Positions 14,908 to 23,000 are shown, numbered from the stretch's first letter. The stretch: 29,389 nucleotides of DNA from Thauera sp. UBA6194 (GCA_002422685.1 DITC01000062.1:1-29389), one strand, 5' to 3'. Numbers and translations: made by a program. Notes: generated by a model not told the origin, from the sequence alone.

Positions 14908-15892
14908 CGCGCACACTCGCCAGCACGCGCTGCGCCAGCGCGTGGCCGCTCAGCCAGGCGCCTTCCACGCGGCCGCCGTTCAGCCAGTCGCCGCACAGGC
15001 CGATAGCGTCCTCGGGCGCCCATACGCAGCCGCCCTCGACCGCCGACTCGGTGATCGCGTAGCGCCAGCGGTGCGCCGACCACGCCAGGGGCGCCTCGCC
15101 GCCGAGCGCGCGGAAGGCCGCGATCAGTGCCGCGGCCACCTGCTCGGGGCTGTCCTCGAGATGGATCTCGCTCCATTCGGCGCTCGCATGCAGCGTCCAG
15201 GTTTCCGGCCCCTCGCGTCCGGGCTTGCTGCTGTCGCGCGCAATCCAGCGCAGCGGGCCGTGATTGACGAAGGCCGCGTCGAAATCCAGCGCCAGCGGCG
15301 CCTCGAAGCGCGCCATCAGCGCCCAGCAGCCCTGCATGCGCGCGGCCCGCGCCACCTCGGCGAGCGCCGGCTCCACTGGCCCCAGCAGCGGTACCGCCTG
15401 CGGCGCAGGCACGGCGAGCAGTACGCCGTCGAAGGCCTCGGGCATCAGCCCGCGCTCGGCGGTGGCGAGCTCCCAGCCGTGCGGATAACGGTCCAGCGCA
15501 TTCACCGTGGCCTGCAGGCGCAGATCCAGGCCTTCGGCCAGCAGGCGCGCCGGGGCCGTCATGCGCGGCGTGCCGACGAAGCGAGCCTCGTCGCCACCGC
15601 CCGCGCGCCGGCCGTCGGCCTCGAACACGGTCAGCCGCGCCTGCCAGGCATCGGCGACACCGGCGCCCTGCCAGCGCGCCACTTCGGCCTGGAACAGTGG
15701 ATCGCGCGCGGTGAAGTACTGCGCACCATGATCGCAGGCCCAACCCTCCCCGCGGCGCGTGCTCATGCGGCCCGAGGGTCCACGGCTCTTGTCCAGGACG
15801 GTGACGCGCACGCCCGCTTCGGCGAGAGCACGCGCACAGCTCAGGCCGGCCATGCCGGCGCCGATCACGGCGAAATGCAGCGGAGGGTTCAT
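14876..15892 (-). CDS. FAD-dependent oxidoreductase (renalase-like), first gene of photolyase operon
   Basis: The 338-residue flavoprotein has the dinucleotide-binding motif GAGMAG at 11-16 in AVIGAGMAGLSCARALAEAG. An RGPSGRMSTRR loop and HGAQYFTAR follow, and the C-terminal second FAD motif is GLCGDWLNGGRVEGAWLSG. This is the amine-oxidase/renalase-like group often found in photolyase clusters; its substrate is unknown. It leads the four-gene minus-strand operon and overlaps the photolyase start by 32 nt. ATG 15892 lies right before the first strand; ATG 15904 would add four residues. A palindromic operator and a TATATT box lie 57-83 nt upstream. A role in handling flavin or amines under light stress is inference. 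Confidence 0.85.
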   Translation of the reverse strand: MNPPLHFAVIGAGMAGLSCARALAEAGVRVTVLDKSRGPSGRMSTRRGEGWACDHGAQYFTARDPLFQAEVARWQGAGVADAWQARLTVFEADGRRAGGGDEARFVGTPRMTAPARLLAEGLDLRLQATVNALDRYPHGWELATAERGLMPEAFDGVLLAVPAPQAVPLLGPVEPALAEVARAARMQGCWALMARFEAPLALDFDAAFVNHGPLRWIARDSSKPGREGPETWTLHASAEWSEIHLEDSPEQVAAALIAAFRALGGEAPLAWSAHRWRYAITESAVEGGCVWAPEDAIGLCGDWLNGGRVEGAWLSGHALAQRVLASVRDGLQPGLVQA

Positions 15893-15948
15893 GATGGCAT
15901 CCATGAAAACAAGGGGCGGGAACGGAAAAGGCGATTCACACAGCCCTG

Positions 15949-15975
15949 AATATACGCTTTTTGTCCTGGACAAAA
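15949..15975 (-). promoter_or_regulatory. Palindromic operator plus -10 box for the photolyase operon
   Basis: TTTTGTCCAGGACAAAA (15975-15959 on the minus strand) is a perfect 8+1+8 palindrome. It is followed four bases later by TATATT (15954-15949), a good -10 box. No TTGACA-like -35 is seen; the palindrome covers the -35 region, as expected for an activated or repressed promoter. Predicted transcription starts near 15942. Confidence 0.65.
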
Positions 15976-16046
15976 CAGGGTTTCGTTACTAGCATCGAAG
16001 CAGTCGATTCAAACTTGGCCGAAAACAGAAGCAGTGATGGCCGCGA

Positions 16047-16071
16047 TTTCGTCCAGGACAATCGATATCTT
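16047..16071 (+). promoter_or_regulatory. Second, imperfect copy of the palindrome, facing DUF3429/ABC1 genes
   Basis: TTTCGTCCAGGACAATC (16047-16063) shares the unbroken 11-mer GTCCAGGACAA with the palindrome at 15959-15975, read in the direction of its own gene. It is followed by TATCTT (16066-16071), a modest -10 box about 47 nt before ATG 16118. The two palindrome centres are 88 bp apart. Confidence 0.55.
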
Positions 16072-16117
16072 CGGCCCTCCACCTCGAAACCCCACGCCCC
16101 GCCGCTTCAGCACACAC

Positions 16118-16576
16118 ATGAACGCCCGACCCGACGCCCTTCGCCGCACTGCACGCTGGCTCGGCTATGCCGGCCTGATCCCCTTCGTGGTGCTCGCACC
16201 CGCCAGCCTGCTCGACCCCCACCACGGCCTCACCTGGAGCGACGCCCTGTACGCCTACGGCGCGGTGATCCTCAGCTTCGTCTGCGCCCTGCACTGGGGT
16301 TTCGCGATGGCGCTGCCGGGGCTGGACGACGCCCGCCGCACACGCACCATGCTGTGGAGCGTCGTGCCCTCGCTGATCGCGTGGCCCGCCTTGCTGCTCG
16401 TGCCCACGGATGCGGCCGCGCTGCTCGTGATCGGCTTCGTGCTGCACTACGTCCAGGACCGACGCCTGGCCCGCCACGCCGCGCTGCCGTCCTGGTACCT
16501 GCCGCTGCGCCTGCAGCTCACCACCGTGGCCTGCATCACGCTCATCACCGGCGCCTTCGTGGCCTGGCCCTACTGA
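16118..16576 (+). CDS. DUF3429 membrane protein
   Basis: This 152-residue protein has four to five hydrophobic segments: LGYAGLIPFVVLAPASLL, YGAVILSFVCALHWGFAMAL, WSVVPSLIAWPALLLV, ALLVIGFVLHYVQD and a C-terminal VACITLITGAFVAW. The arrangement, with Trp/His-rich segments (FVCALHWGFAM, FVLHYVQD), matches DUF3429, an inner-membrane family of unknown function. It is the first gene downstream of the second palindrome and is followed 35 nt later by the ABC1 kinase gene. The start ATG 16118 is placed downstream of the likely promoter; the upstream in-frame ATG at 16034 would translate through the operator. Confidence 0.75.
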   Translation: MNARPDALRRTARWLGYAGLIPFVVLAPASLLDPHHGLTWSDALYAYGAVILSFVCALHWGFAMALPGLDDARRTRTMLWSVVPSLIAWPALLLVPTDAAALLVIGFVLHYVQDRRLARHAALPSWYLPLRLQLTTVACITLITGAFVAWPY

Positions 16577-16611
16577 TCGACGCCGCCCCCTCAACCACCC
16601 CGCAGGTCGCC

Positions 16612-17997
16612 ATGAACGCCGCCCCCCCCCTGCCCGAACCTTCCGCCCGCAGCGCCGCCGTGCCCGGCGGACGCCTCTCCCGCCTCGCCCGTCTCGGCAG
16701 CCTCGCCACCGGCGTGGCCGGCGGCATGCTCGCCGAAGGGGCGCGCCAGCTCGCCGCCGGCAAGCGCCCCAAGGCGCGCGACCTGGTGCTGACGCCGGCC
16801 AACGCCCGCCGCGTCGCCGACCAGCTCGCGCAACTGCGCGGCGCGGCGATGAAGGTCGGGCAGCTGATGTCGATGGATGCGGGCAACCTGCTGCCGCCCG
16901 AGCTCGCCGAGATCCTCGCCCGCCTGCGCGAGGACGCGCGCACCATGCCCATGAGCCAGGTGGTGCAGGTGCTGGAGACGCACTGGGGCAAGGGCTGGGA
17001 GCAGGGCTTCGAGCGCTTCTCCTTCACGCCGTGCGCGGCGGCCTCGATCGGCCAGGTGCATCGCGCGCACACCCACGATGGTCAGGAGCTGGCGATCAAG
17101 CTGCAGTATCCGGGCGTGCGTCAGAGCATCGACAGCGACGTGGACAACGTCGCCACCCTGCTGCGCGTCTCCGGCCTGCTGCCCAAGGCGCTCGACCTCG
17201 CGCCGCTGCTCGCCGAGGCCAAGCGCCAGCTCCACGAGGAGGCCGACTACCGGCGCGAGGCCGAGAGCCTCGACAGCTTCGGCCGCCTGCTCGCGGACGA
17301 GGCCGACTTCGTGCTCCCGCGCGCGCTCACGGCGCTGACGCGCAGCGACATCCTCGCCATGACCTGGGTGGACGGCGCCGCGGTCGAGTCGCTCACCGAC
17401 GCGGCGCAGCCGCTGCGCGACCGCATCGCCAGCCTGCTGATCGGGCTGCTGTTCCGCGAGCTGTTCGAGTTCCGCCTCATCCAGACCGACCCCAACTTCG
17501 CCAACTACCGCTTCGACGCCGCCAGCGGCCGCCTCGTGCTGCTCGACTTCGGCGCCACCCGGCCCTACGCCGAGCCGGTGGTCGAGGCCTACCGCCGCCT
17601 GATGGCGGGCACCATCAGCGGCGACCGCGCAGCGATGAGCGAGGCCGCGCAGGCGATCGGCTACTTCCAGGACGACATCCACGCCCACCAGCGCGAGGCC
17701 GTGATCGACCTGTTCGAGATCGCATGCGAGCCGCTGCGCCACCCCGGCGCCTACGACTTCGGCACCAGCGACCTCGCGCTGCGCCTGCGCGACGCCGGAC
17801 TCAAGCTCAGCATGGAGCGCGACTTCTGGCACACCCCGCCGGCCGACGCGCTCTTCCTGCACCGCAAGCTGGGCGGGCTCTACCTGCTCGCCGCACGCCT
17901 GCGCGCGCGGGTCGACGTGAGCGGGCTGGTAGCGCCTTACCTGGGCACCGCACCCGCGCCCGCCGCCGCGGTGAACACCGTCAGCACGCCGGTGTAG
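16612..17997 (+). CDS. ABC1/UbiB/AarF-family atypical kinase
   Basis: The 461-residue protein carries the diagnostic motifs of the ABC1 (ADCK/UbiB) family. The N-terminal KxGQ motif is KVGQLMSMD at 81-89, and the alanine-rich loop that replaces the glycine loop is AAASIGQVH at 142-150. The catalytic lysine lies in LAIKLQYPG (K163), the catalytic loop is QTDPNFANYRF (291-301) and the metal motif is LLDFGATRP (310-318). Family members support quinone and other lipid pathways, probably as ATPases. There is no UbiB-like C-terminal membrane helix pair, so it is a paralogue rather than UbiB itself. It sits behind DUF3429 and shares the palindrome-containing region with the photolyase operon. Its 3' end overlaps the FIST gene by 61 bp in convergent orientation. 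Confidence 0.88.
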   Translation: MNAAPPLPEPSARSAAVPGGRLSRLARLGSLATGVAGGMLAEGARQLAAGKRPKARDLVLTPANARRVADQLAQLRGAAMKVGQLMSMDAGNLLPPELAEILARLREDARTMPMSQVVQVLETHWGKGWEQGFERFSFTPCAAASIGQVHRAHTHDGQELAIKLQYPGVRQSIDSDVDNVATLLRVSGLLPKALDLAPLLAEAKRQLHEEADYRREAESLDSFGRLLADEADFVLPRALTALTRSDILAMTWVDGAAVESLTDAAQPLRDRIASLLIGLLFRELFEFRLIQTDPNFANYRFDAASGRLVLLDFGATRPYAEPVVEAYRRLMAGTISGDRAAMSEAAQAIGYFQDDIHAHQREAVIDLFEIACEPLRHPGAYDFGTSDLALRLRDAGLKLSMERDFWHTPPADALFLHRKLGGLYLLAARLRARVDVSGLVAPYLGTAPAPAAAVNTVSTPV

Positions 17998-19154
17998 CCG
18001 TAGAGCCGGTCGCGGGCGATCTCGCCGCCGGCAAAGAACCCCACCATCGGCACATCGCCGAGCACATCCCGGATCACGCCCGATTCTGCAGCGGGCGTAC
18101 CGAAGTGGCGCTCGCCGCGTCCGGAGCAGCTCACATAGATCGCGCCGAGTGCGATCTGCCCGCCAGCGCGCAGCGCATCACGGATCTCCAGCGCGACGTG
18201 GCGCAGGTCGGCGAGCGCAGCGGCCGCATCGCGCCGGCAGAACACCAGCGACGCGCCCTGCTCGACCTCATCCGCGATCGCCACCACGCCGGCACCGGGG
18301 TCCATGCCGATGATGTTGCGCACCAGCATGTCGGCGCCGAACCCATGCTCGGCGCCCGGCGCCGCATCGGCCGCTGGGTGCAGCCCGACCAGGGTGTTCG
18401 CCAGCGCCTCCGCCACCGGCTCGAGCGCCATGTCGGGCGGCAGGCCGAGATCCACCATCGCGCAGCCGAGCGCGGTGCGATCGTCGAGCGTGAGCAGGTA
18501 GTTGTCCTGCGCACGCGTGACCCGCCTGAGCGGCCCGATCGGCCGGCAGCCCTGGGTGACGCGCGAGAGCACACCCACCGCGGACGAGAGCGCGACCCCC
18601 GACAGGCCGCCACCATCGAACACCGCATCGGCGATCTGGACGCTGCGCGCGCGCGAGGCCGTGAGCCCGCCGCAAAGGTAGCGGGCGGCGGTGCGCTGCG
18701 CGAGTTCGGGCAGCAGCTCCTGCAGGTCGGGGGTACGACCGTCGGCATGAACGAGCGCGACCTGGGGGTGAAACTCGCCACTGTCCGCACGCAGCGGCTG
18801 GACGCCCGAGAAGACGCGAAAGGCGCTGCGCGGCAGGGGCGCGAGCATCAGCGCGAGCGCAGGCTGGTCGAAATGCTCGGCGCCGGTGGCGAGCACGCCC
18901 ACCCCCACCGTGCCCACCCAATGCACGCCGGGCAGCCGACGCTGCAGCTCGGCCAGGATGTGCCCGGCGTCGGCGGCGAAGTGATCGCTCAGGTAGCAGA
19001 AGCCAAGCGTGTATTCCGCCGGCGCCTCGCCGCCGCCGGCGGCATGTGCGGTCGCGACGCGGGCGTCGTGCAGCATGTCGTCGAGCGCATGGCGCAGCGC
19101 CAGCTGCCACTCGGAGTGGGCGGCGTGGCCAGCGGCGAAGGGGGTCGGGTTCAT
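17937..19154 (-). CDS. FIST-domain sensory protein (FIST_N plus FIST_C)
   Basis: The 405-residue protein has a FIST_N domain (about 30-220, including LGFCYLSDHFAADAGHIL and the WVGTVGVGVLATG strand-loop). The FIST_C domain (about 235-390) ends with IYVSCSGRGERHFGTPAAES and VGFFAGGEI, a Gly-rich stretch typical of the family. FIST domains are thought to bind small ligands, perhaps amino acids, and are often joined to output domains. This stand-alone form has none. The gene is coupled to the alpha/beta hydrolase gene (ATGA overlap), with GGAG 7 nt before ATG 19154. Its 3' end overlaps the convergent ABC1 kinase gene. Confidence 0.85.
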   Translation of the reverse strand: MNPTPFAAGHAAHSEWQLALRHALDDMLHDARVATAHAAGGGEAPAEYTLGFCYLSDHFAADAGHILAELQRRLPGVHWVGTVGVGVLATGAEHFDQPALALMLAPLPRSAFRVFSGVQPLRADSGEFHPQVALVHADGRTPDLQELLPELAQRTAARYLCGGLTASRARSVQIADAVFDGGGLSGVALSSAVGVLSRVTQGCRPIGPLRRVTRAQDNYLLTLDDRTALGCAMVDLGLPPDMALEPVAEALANTLVGLHPAADAAPGAEHGFGADMLVRNIIGMDPGAGVVAIADEVEQGASLVFCRRDAAAALADLRHVALEIRDALRAGGQIALGAIYVSCSGRGERHFGTPAAESGVIRDVLGDVPMVGFFAGGEIARDRLYGYTGVLTVFTAAAGAGAVPR

Positions 19155-20098
19155 CGAGCGTCTCCGCACAGAAAGTCTTCGAGCGCGGCGGCCACCTGTT
19201 CGGGCTGATCGTGCTGCAGGTTGTGTCCTGCGTCGGCGATGGTGAGCACGCGCACGTCGGCAAAGCAGCCGAGCCGACGCTGCAGTTCGTCCGGTTCGTC
19301 GGCCAAACGTTCATTCACGTAGCCATGCTCGGCGAGCAGCATCAGCGTGGGCGCACACACCTGGCGCCAGCACGCCATCACGTCCTCGATGCGATACACG
19401 AAGGGTGAGGGCACCTTGTGCCAGGGGTCGCAGGCCATCTCCACCCGGTCGCCCGCCGCCGCGCGGCCGACGTGGCGGGCGAGGAAGTCGGCGCGCGCCG
19501 GGCTCAGGCGGGGGTTCGCCGTGCGCAGCCGGCGCACGAAGGCGGCGTGGTCGGCGTGCGTGGGCAGGCGCGGCGCGGCGGCCTGGGCGTCGAGCCATTT
19601 GCGCAGCAGCGTGGGCGCGTCCGCATCGGGCGGCGGCTTGAGGCCGAGGAAATCCATCATCACCAGCTGCGAGACGCGCTCCGGCCGCAGCCCGGCATAG
19701 ACCCCGGCGACCGCGGCGCCCATGCTGTGGCCGACCAGGCGCACCGCCCCCTCGGGCGCGTAGTGCGCGAGCAGCGCCTCGAGGTCGGCGTAATAATCGG
19801 GAAACCAGTAACTGTGGCCGAACCAGGTGCTGCCGCCGAAGCCGCGCCAGTCGGGGGCGATGATCTGCCAGTCGCGGCGCAGCGCGTCGACGACGAACTG
19901 GAAGGTGGGCGAGGAGTCCATCCAGCCGTGGAGCAGGAAGAGCTGCGGCGCGTCGGCCGGGCCCCAGCGGCGCACGGCGTAGTCCAGCCCGCGTACGCTC
20001 ACCGTGTCGAGCGTCGAAGCTTTGTGCGAGGGGGCTTGCAGGGCGCCGTCGGGCATGCGGGCCGGATCGTTTTCCGGGACAATCGGGTTCGTGTTCAT
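19151..20098 (-). CDS. Alpha/beta-fold hydrolase
   Basis: The 315-residue protein has the classic fold. The oxyanion motif is LLHGWMDSS (55-63), APDWRGFGGS follows, and the nucleophile elbow is GHSMG with Ser125. The catalytic His292 is in ADAGHNLQHD, and the acid is probably Glu257 in LLAEHG. The C-terminus is full length. Substrate is unknown; related proteins include esterases and epoxide or haloalkane hydrolase-like enzymes. About 35 residues precede the first strand, without a signal peptide. It is the first gene of a two-gene operon with the FIST protein. A -10 box lies only 6 nt before the ATG, so the mRNA may be leaderless. Confidence 0.87.
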   Translation of the reverse strand: MNTNPIVPENDPARMPDGALQAPSHKASTLDTVSVRGLDYAVRRWGPADAPQLFLLHGWMDSSPTFQFVVDALRRDWQIIAPDWRGFGGSTWFGHSYWFPDYYADLEALLAHYAPEGAVRLVGHSMGAAVAGVYAGLRPERVSQLVMMDFLGLKPPPDADAPTLLRKWLDAQAAAPRLPTHADHAAFVRRLRTANPRLSPARADFLARHVGRAAAGDRVEMACDPWHKVPSPFVYRIEDVMACWRQVCAPTLMLLAEHGYVNERLADEPDELQRRLGCFADVRVLTIADAGHNLQHDQPEQVAAALEDFLCGDAR

Positions 20099-20104
20099 GA
20101 CTTG

Positions 20105-20110
20105 ATTCTA
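20105..20110 (-). promoter_or_regulatory. -10 box (TAGAAT) very close to the hydrolase start
   Basis: On the minus strand GGCGGCTAGAATCAAGTC runs straight into the ATG at 20098. With six bases between the hexamer and the ATG, transcription would start at or next to the A of the start codon. No clear -35 is present. Confidence 0.45.
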
Positions 20111-20184
20111 GCCGCCCTCGACGGACAGGCGCAGCGCTGCGCCGACTGTCCCACCCGGATTGCGCGCGCCCACCAGCCTGCCCG

Positions 20185-20982
20185 ATGACCGACCCCGCCA
20201 CCCTGCGCCAGCGCTTCCTCGCCGAGCCCCTCACCCTGCGCAACGAGCGCCGCGACTTTCCGGAGTGGCATCGCGGACGTCCGCACTATGTGTTGTGGGC
20301 GCTGGATGTGGACGAGCCTGCGGTGCGCGCGCGCGTGGCCGCGGCACAGCACGCGCTCGACGGCCTGCTGCTCGACGGCTACGTGCGCCAGCCGCACATC
20401 ACGCTGGCGCTGTGCGGCTTTCCGGCGCGGGGCCCCCTGCCGGCGGAGGACGAATTCGAGCCTCGGCGGATCGCCACGCAGGTGGCGGCGCTGCAGGCGG
20501 ATGGCCCCGGCGCCTTCGACATCGCGATCGGCGGCCTGGAGAGCTTTTCCTCGGCGCCCTTCCTGACCGTGCATGATGCAGGCGATACCCTCTCCAGGCT
20601 TCGGCGCTGCCTGCACGCCGAGCGCGCGCATCCGCACGGGCCCTACGTGCCACACGTCACCGTCGGCCTGTATGCCGAGGCCTGGCCGAGCGCGAAGGTG
20701 GCCGATCGGTTCGGGCAAGTCCCCGCCGCACCGCAGCTGCGCCACCGCGTCAGCCGGCTGAGCCTGCTCGGCTATGCCGCGGCGCAGATCGGCGGGGCCT
20801 TGTTCACGCTCGCCGAATACGACCTGGAGAGCGGCCACATGCACTGGCACGCCGCGCTGGCTGAGGACGTCGGGGTGCGGACCGTGCCACCATCCGGCCC
20901 CCGGGCAATCGCCCATGAACACGCGCTCGGCGGGCGGCATCCACCGACCTGCGCGGCGCCAGCAGAGGACACGGCTCGATGA
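20185..20982 (+). CDS. 2H phosphoesterase-superfamily protein (LigT/2'-5' RNA ligase-like)
   Basis: The 265-residue protein contains two H-x-T motifs in the right setting: QPHITLALCG (H71, T73) and VPHVTVGLYA (H157, T159). These are the paired catalytic motifs of 2H phosphoesterases, which act on 2',3'-cyclic phosphates or 2'-5' linkages of RNA or nucleotides. The motif spacing fits the fold. The C-terminal 35 residues (after about 230) look disordered and are Pro/Ala-rich. The stop overlaps the start of the first chromate transporter gene (ATGA), so they are probably co-transcribed, though the functional link is unclear. The gene diverges from the hydrolase. Confidence 0.8.
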   Translation: MTDPATLRQRFLAEPLTLRNERRDFPEWHRGRPHYVLWALDVDEPAVRARVAAAQHALDGLLLDGYVRQPHITLALCGFPARGPLPAEDEFEPRRIATQVAALQADGPGAFDIAIGGLESFSSAPFLTVHDAGDTLSRLRRCLHAERAHPHGPYVPHVTVGLYAEAWPSAKVADRFGQVPAAPQLRHRVSRLSLLGYAAAQIGGALFTLAEYDLESGHMHWHAALAEDVGVRTVPPSGPRAIAHEHALGGRHPPTCAAPAEDTAR

Positions 20983-21653
20983 GCGCGCCTGCCCCGGCGA
21001 GCACCAGCGCGGCCCCCGGGCGCCCGGCCTCGCCGTTGGCGCTCTTCATCGCCTTCAGCCTGCTCGCGCTGCAGGGTTTCGGCGGCGTGCTCGCGGTCGC
21101 GCAGCGCGAGCTGGTCGACCGCCGCGGCTGGCTCAGCCGGCTCGAGTTCGTCGAGCTCTACGCGCTCGCGCAGCTGCTGCCCGGCCCCAACGTGGTGAAC
21201 CTGTCGCTGATGATCGGCGACCGCTATTTCGGCCTGCGCGGCGCGCTCGCGGCGATCTCCGGCATGTTGCTGGCGCCGCTGCTGGTGGTGCTGGCGCTGG
21301 CCGCGAGCTACCAGCAGCTCGCGCAATATCCGGCGGTGGCCGGCGCGCTGCGCGGCATGGGCGCGGTCGCGGCCGGGCTCATCCTGGCGATGGCGCTGAA
21401 GATGCTCGGCACTCTGCGCGGCAACGTGCTCGGGCCTGCGCTATGCACCGCGCTCGGGCTCGCCACGCTGACCGCGATCGCGGTGTTTCGCGTGCCGCTG
21501 GCCTGGGTGGTGATCGGACTCGGGCTCAGCGGCTGGAGCCTGGCGCGCTGGCGCATCGCGCTGCGCGATGCGGCGACCGCACGCACGAAGGATGTTCCGC
21601 ACACCACGCCGCCCGCCCCGCCTGCAGGCCGCGACCCCGGCACGCCGGGCTGA
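20979..21653 (+). CDS. chrA: Chromate transporter, single-domain subunit 1
   Basis: This 224-residue inner-membrane protein has one CHR domain: FSLLALQGFGGVLAVAQREL, then RGWLSRLEFVELYALAQLLPGPNVVNL, with the family's conserved PGP in LLPGPNV. About five or six hydrophobic segments follow. Long ChrA proteins hold two CHR domains; short ones work as pairs, and here the partner is the next gene. The family exports chromate and related oxyanions by proton antiport. An AGAGGA ribosome site lies ahead of the ATG, which overlaps the 2H phosphoesterase stop. The C-terminal 30 residues are a hydrophilic Pro-rich tail. Confidence 0.87.
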   Translation: MSAPAPASTSAAPGRPASPLALFIAFSLLALQGFGGVLAVAQRELVDRRGWLSRLEFVELYALAQLLPGPNVVNLSLMIGDRYFGLRGALAAISGMLLAPLLVVLALAASYQQLAQYPAVAGALRGMGAVAAGLILAMALKMLGTLRGNVLGPALCTALGLATLTAIAVFRVPLAWVVIGLGLSGWSLARWRIALRDAATARTKDVPHTTPPAPPAGRDPGTPG

Positions 21654-21683
21654 GGGACGGAACCTGAAACCGGAGTCGACCCG

Positions 21684-22235
21684 ATGATGAACACGCTCCC
21701 GGCGAGCGAACTGCTCGAGCTCTTCCTGCGCTTCCTCACCCTGTCGCTGCTGTCGATCGGCGGCGCGATGTCGACCGCGCCCGAGATGCACCGCTACCTG
21801 GTGGTCGAGCGCGGCTGGCTGGGCGAGGCCGACTTCACCACCGCGATCGCGCTCGCCCAGGCCGCGCCCGGGCCCAACGTGCTGTTCGTGCCGGTGCTCG
21901 GCTTCCAGGTCGCCGGGCTGGCGGGCGCCGCCGCCGCGCTGCTCGGCATCCTGCTGCCGTCGACGCTGCTCTCGCTCGGCGTCAGCCGCTGGGGCGCGAC
22001 CCGCCGCGAGACGCCGCTGGTGCGCGCCTTCACCGCCGGGCTGGCGCCGGTCACGGTGGGCCTGACCTTCGCCGCCGGCTGGCTGCTGGCGCTGCCCTTC
22101 ATCGGCGACCCTACGCATCGCGCCGGGGCGCTGGGGCTGATCGCACTCACCGCGCTGGTGACGCTGAACACCCGGCTGGCGCCGATGTGGATGATCGCCG
22201 TGGGCGCGGCGGCAGGTGCGCTCGGCCTGGTCTGA
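21684..22235 (+). CDS. chrA: Chromate transporter, single-domain subunit 2
   Basis: The 183-residue partner CHR-domain protein opens ELLELFLRFLTLSLLSIGGA. It has RGWLGEADFTTAIALAQAAPGPNVLFV with the conserved PGP and further hydrophobic segments to the C-terminus. It starts 30 nt after the first subunit, with CCGGAG about 10 nt before the ATG pair (21684/21687; either may be used). The two proteins differ enough that they are likely to pair as a heterodimer in opposite membrane orientations, as described for short-chain CHR proteins. No chrB-like regulator is visible, so chromate itself need not be the natural substrate. Confidence 0.86.
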   Translation: MMNTLPASELLELFLRFLTLSLLSIGGAMSTAPEMHRYLVVERGWLGEADFTTAIALAQAAPGPNVLFVPVLGFQVAGLAGAAAALLGILLPSTLLSLGVSRWGATRRETPLVRAFTAGLAPVTVGLTFAAGWLLALPFIGDPTHRAGALGLIALTALVTLNTRLAPMWMIAVGAAAGALGLV

Positions 22236-22310
22236 AGGCCGGAACGCCGCGAGCGCGAAACGCCTGCGCTCAGGGCAGGTCACACGCTTGAAGACTTCAC
22301 CGAGACCGCC

Positions 22311-23000
22311 ATGTCCCCGATCCTGTTCGTGCTGGTGCCGATCCTGCTGCTCGCAGTCTGGCTGCCGGGCTGGTGGGTGCGGCGCACGCTGCAGCGCTAC
22401 AGCGAGCCCGCCGACCGCTACTACGGCAGCGGCGCCATGCTCGCGCGCCTGCTGCTCGACAAGCATGGGCTGACGGACGTCGCGGTGGAGCAGTCCGACA
22501 CGGGCGACCACTACGACCCCGAGGCGCGTGCCGTGCGTCTGTCGCCGCACACCTACCAGCAGCGCTCGCTGACCGCGATCACCGTCGCCGCGCACGAGGT
22601 CGGCCACGCGCTGCAGCATGCCGAAGGCTACGCGCCGCTGGCACTGCGCGAGCGTCTGGTGCGCTTCGCCATCAAGGGCCAGCGCGTGGGCGCGATGATG
22701 ATGGTGGCGGTGCCGGTCATCACGGTGATCACCCGCCATCCCGCGCCCGGGCTTTTCTTCGTGCTTGCCGGGCTGCTGTCGATGGGCCTGGCGGCGGTGG
22801 TGCATCTGGTGACGCTGCCCACCGAGTTCGACGCCAGCTTCCGGCGCGCGCTGCCGATGCTCGAGCGCGGCGGCTACCTGCACCCGTCGGATCAGCCCCA
22901 TGCGCGCAAGATCCTCGAGGCCGCCGCGCTGACCTACGTCGGCCAGTCGCTGATGGCGCTGCTCAACATCGCGGCGTGGGTGAGGTTCCTGCGCCGCTGA
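22311..23000 (+). CDS. YugP-family membrane zinc metallopeptidase
   Basis: The 229-residue protein has an N-terminal membrane segment (residues 3-22) and the metalloprotease motif HEVGH (95-99) in TVAAHEVGHALQH. Two hydrophobic segments follow (about 127-142 and 146-168), and TEFDASFRRA supplies a third-ligand candidate, Glu172. A last hydrophobic segment is at the C-terminus. The order matches the YugP (DUF1043-independent, neutral zinc metallopeptidase) family; the substrate is not known. The gene follows the chromate transporter pair after 75 nt and may share their transcript. It is convergent with the large helicase gene, and the two stop codons form the ends of an inverted repeat. Confidence 0.85.
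   Translation: MSPILFVLVPILLLAVWLPGWWVRRTLQRYSEPADRYYGSGAMLARLLLDKHGLTDVAVEQSDTGDHYDPEARAVRLSPHTYQQRSLTAITVAAHEVGHALQHAEGYAPLALRERLVRFAIKGQRVGAMMMVAVPVITVITRHPAPGLFFVLAGLLSMGLAAVVHLVTLPTEFDASFRRALPMLERGGYLHPSDQPHARKILEAAALTYVGQSLMALLNIAAWVRFLRR

Noticed and set aside
11749..15006. A 1085-codon plus-strand frame opposite the cryptochrome and photolyase genes
   Set aside because: It crosses several real genes on the other strand and has an Arg/Pro/His-rich shadow composition.
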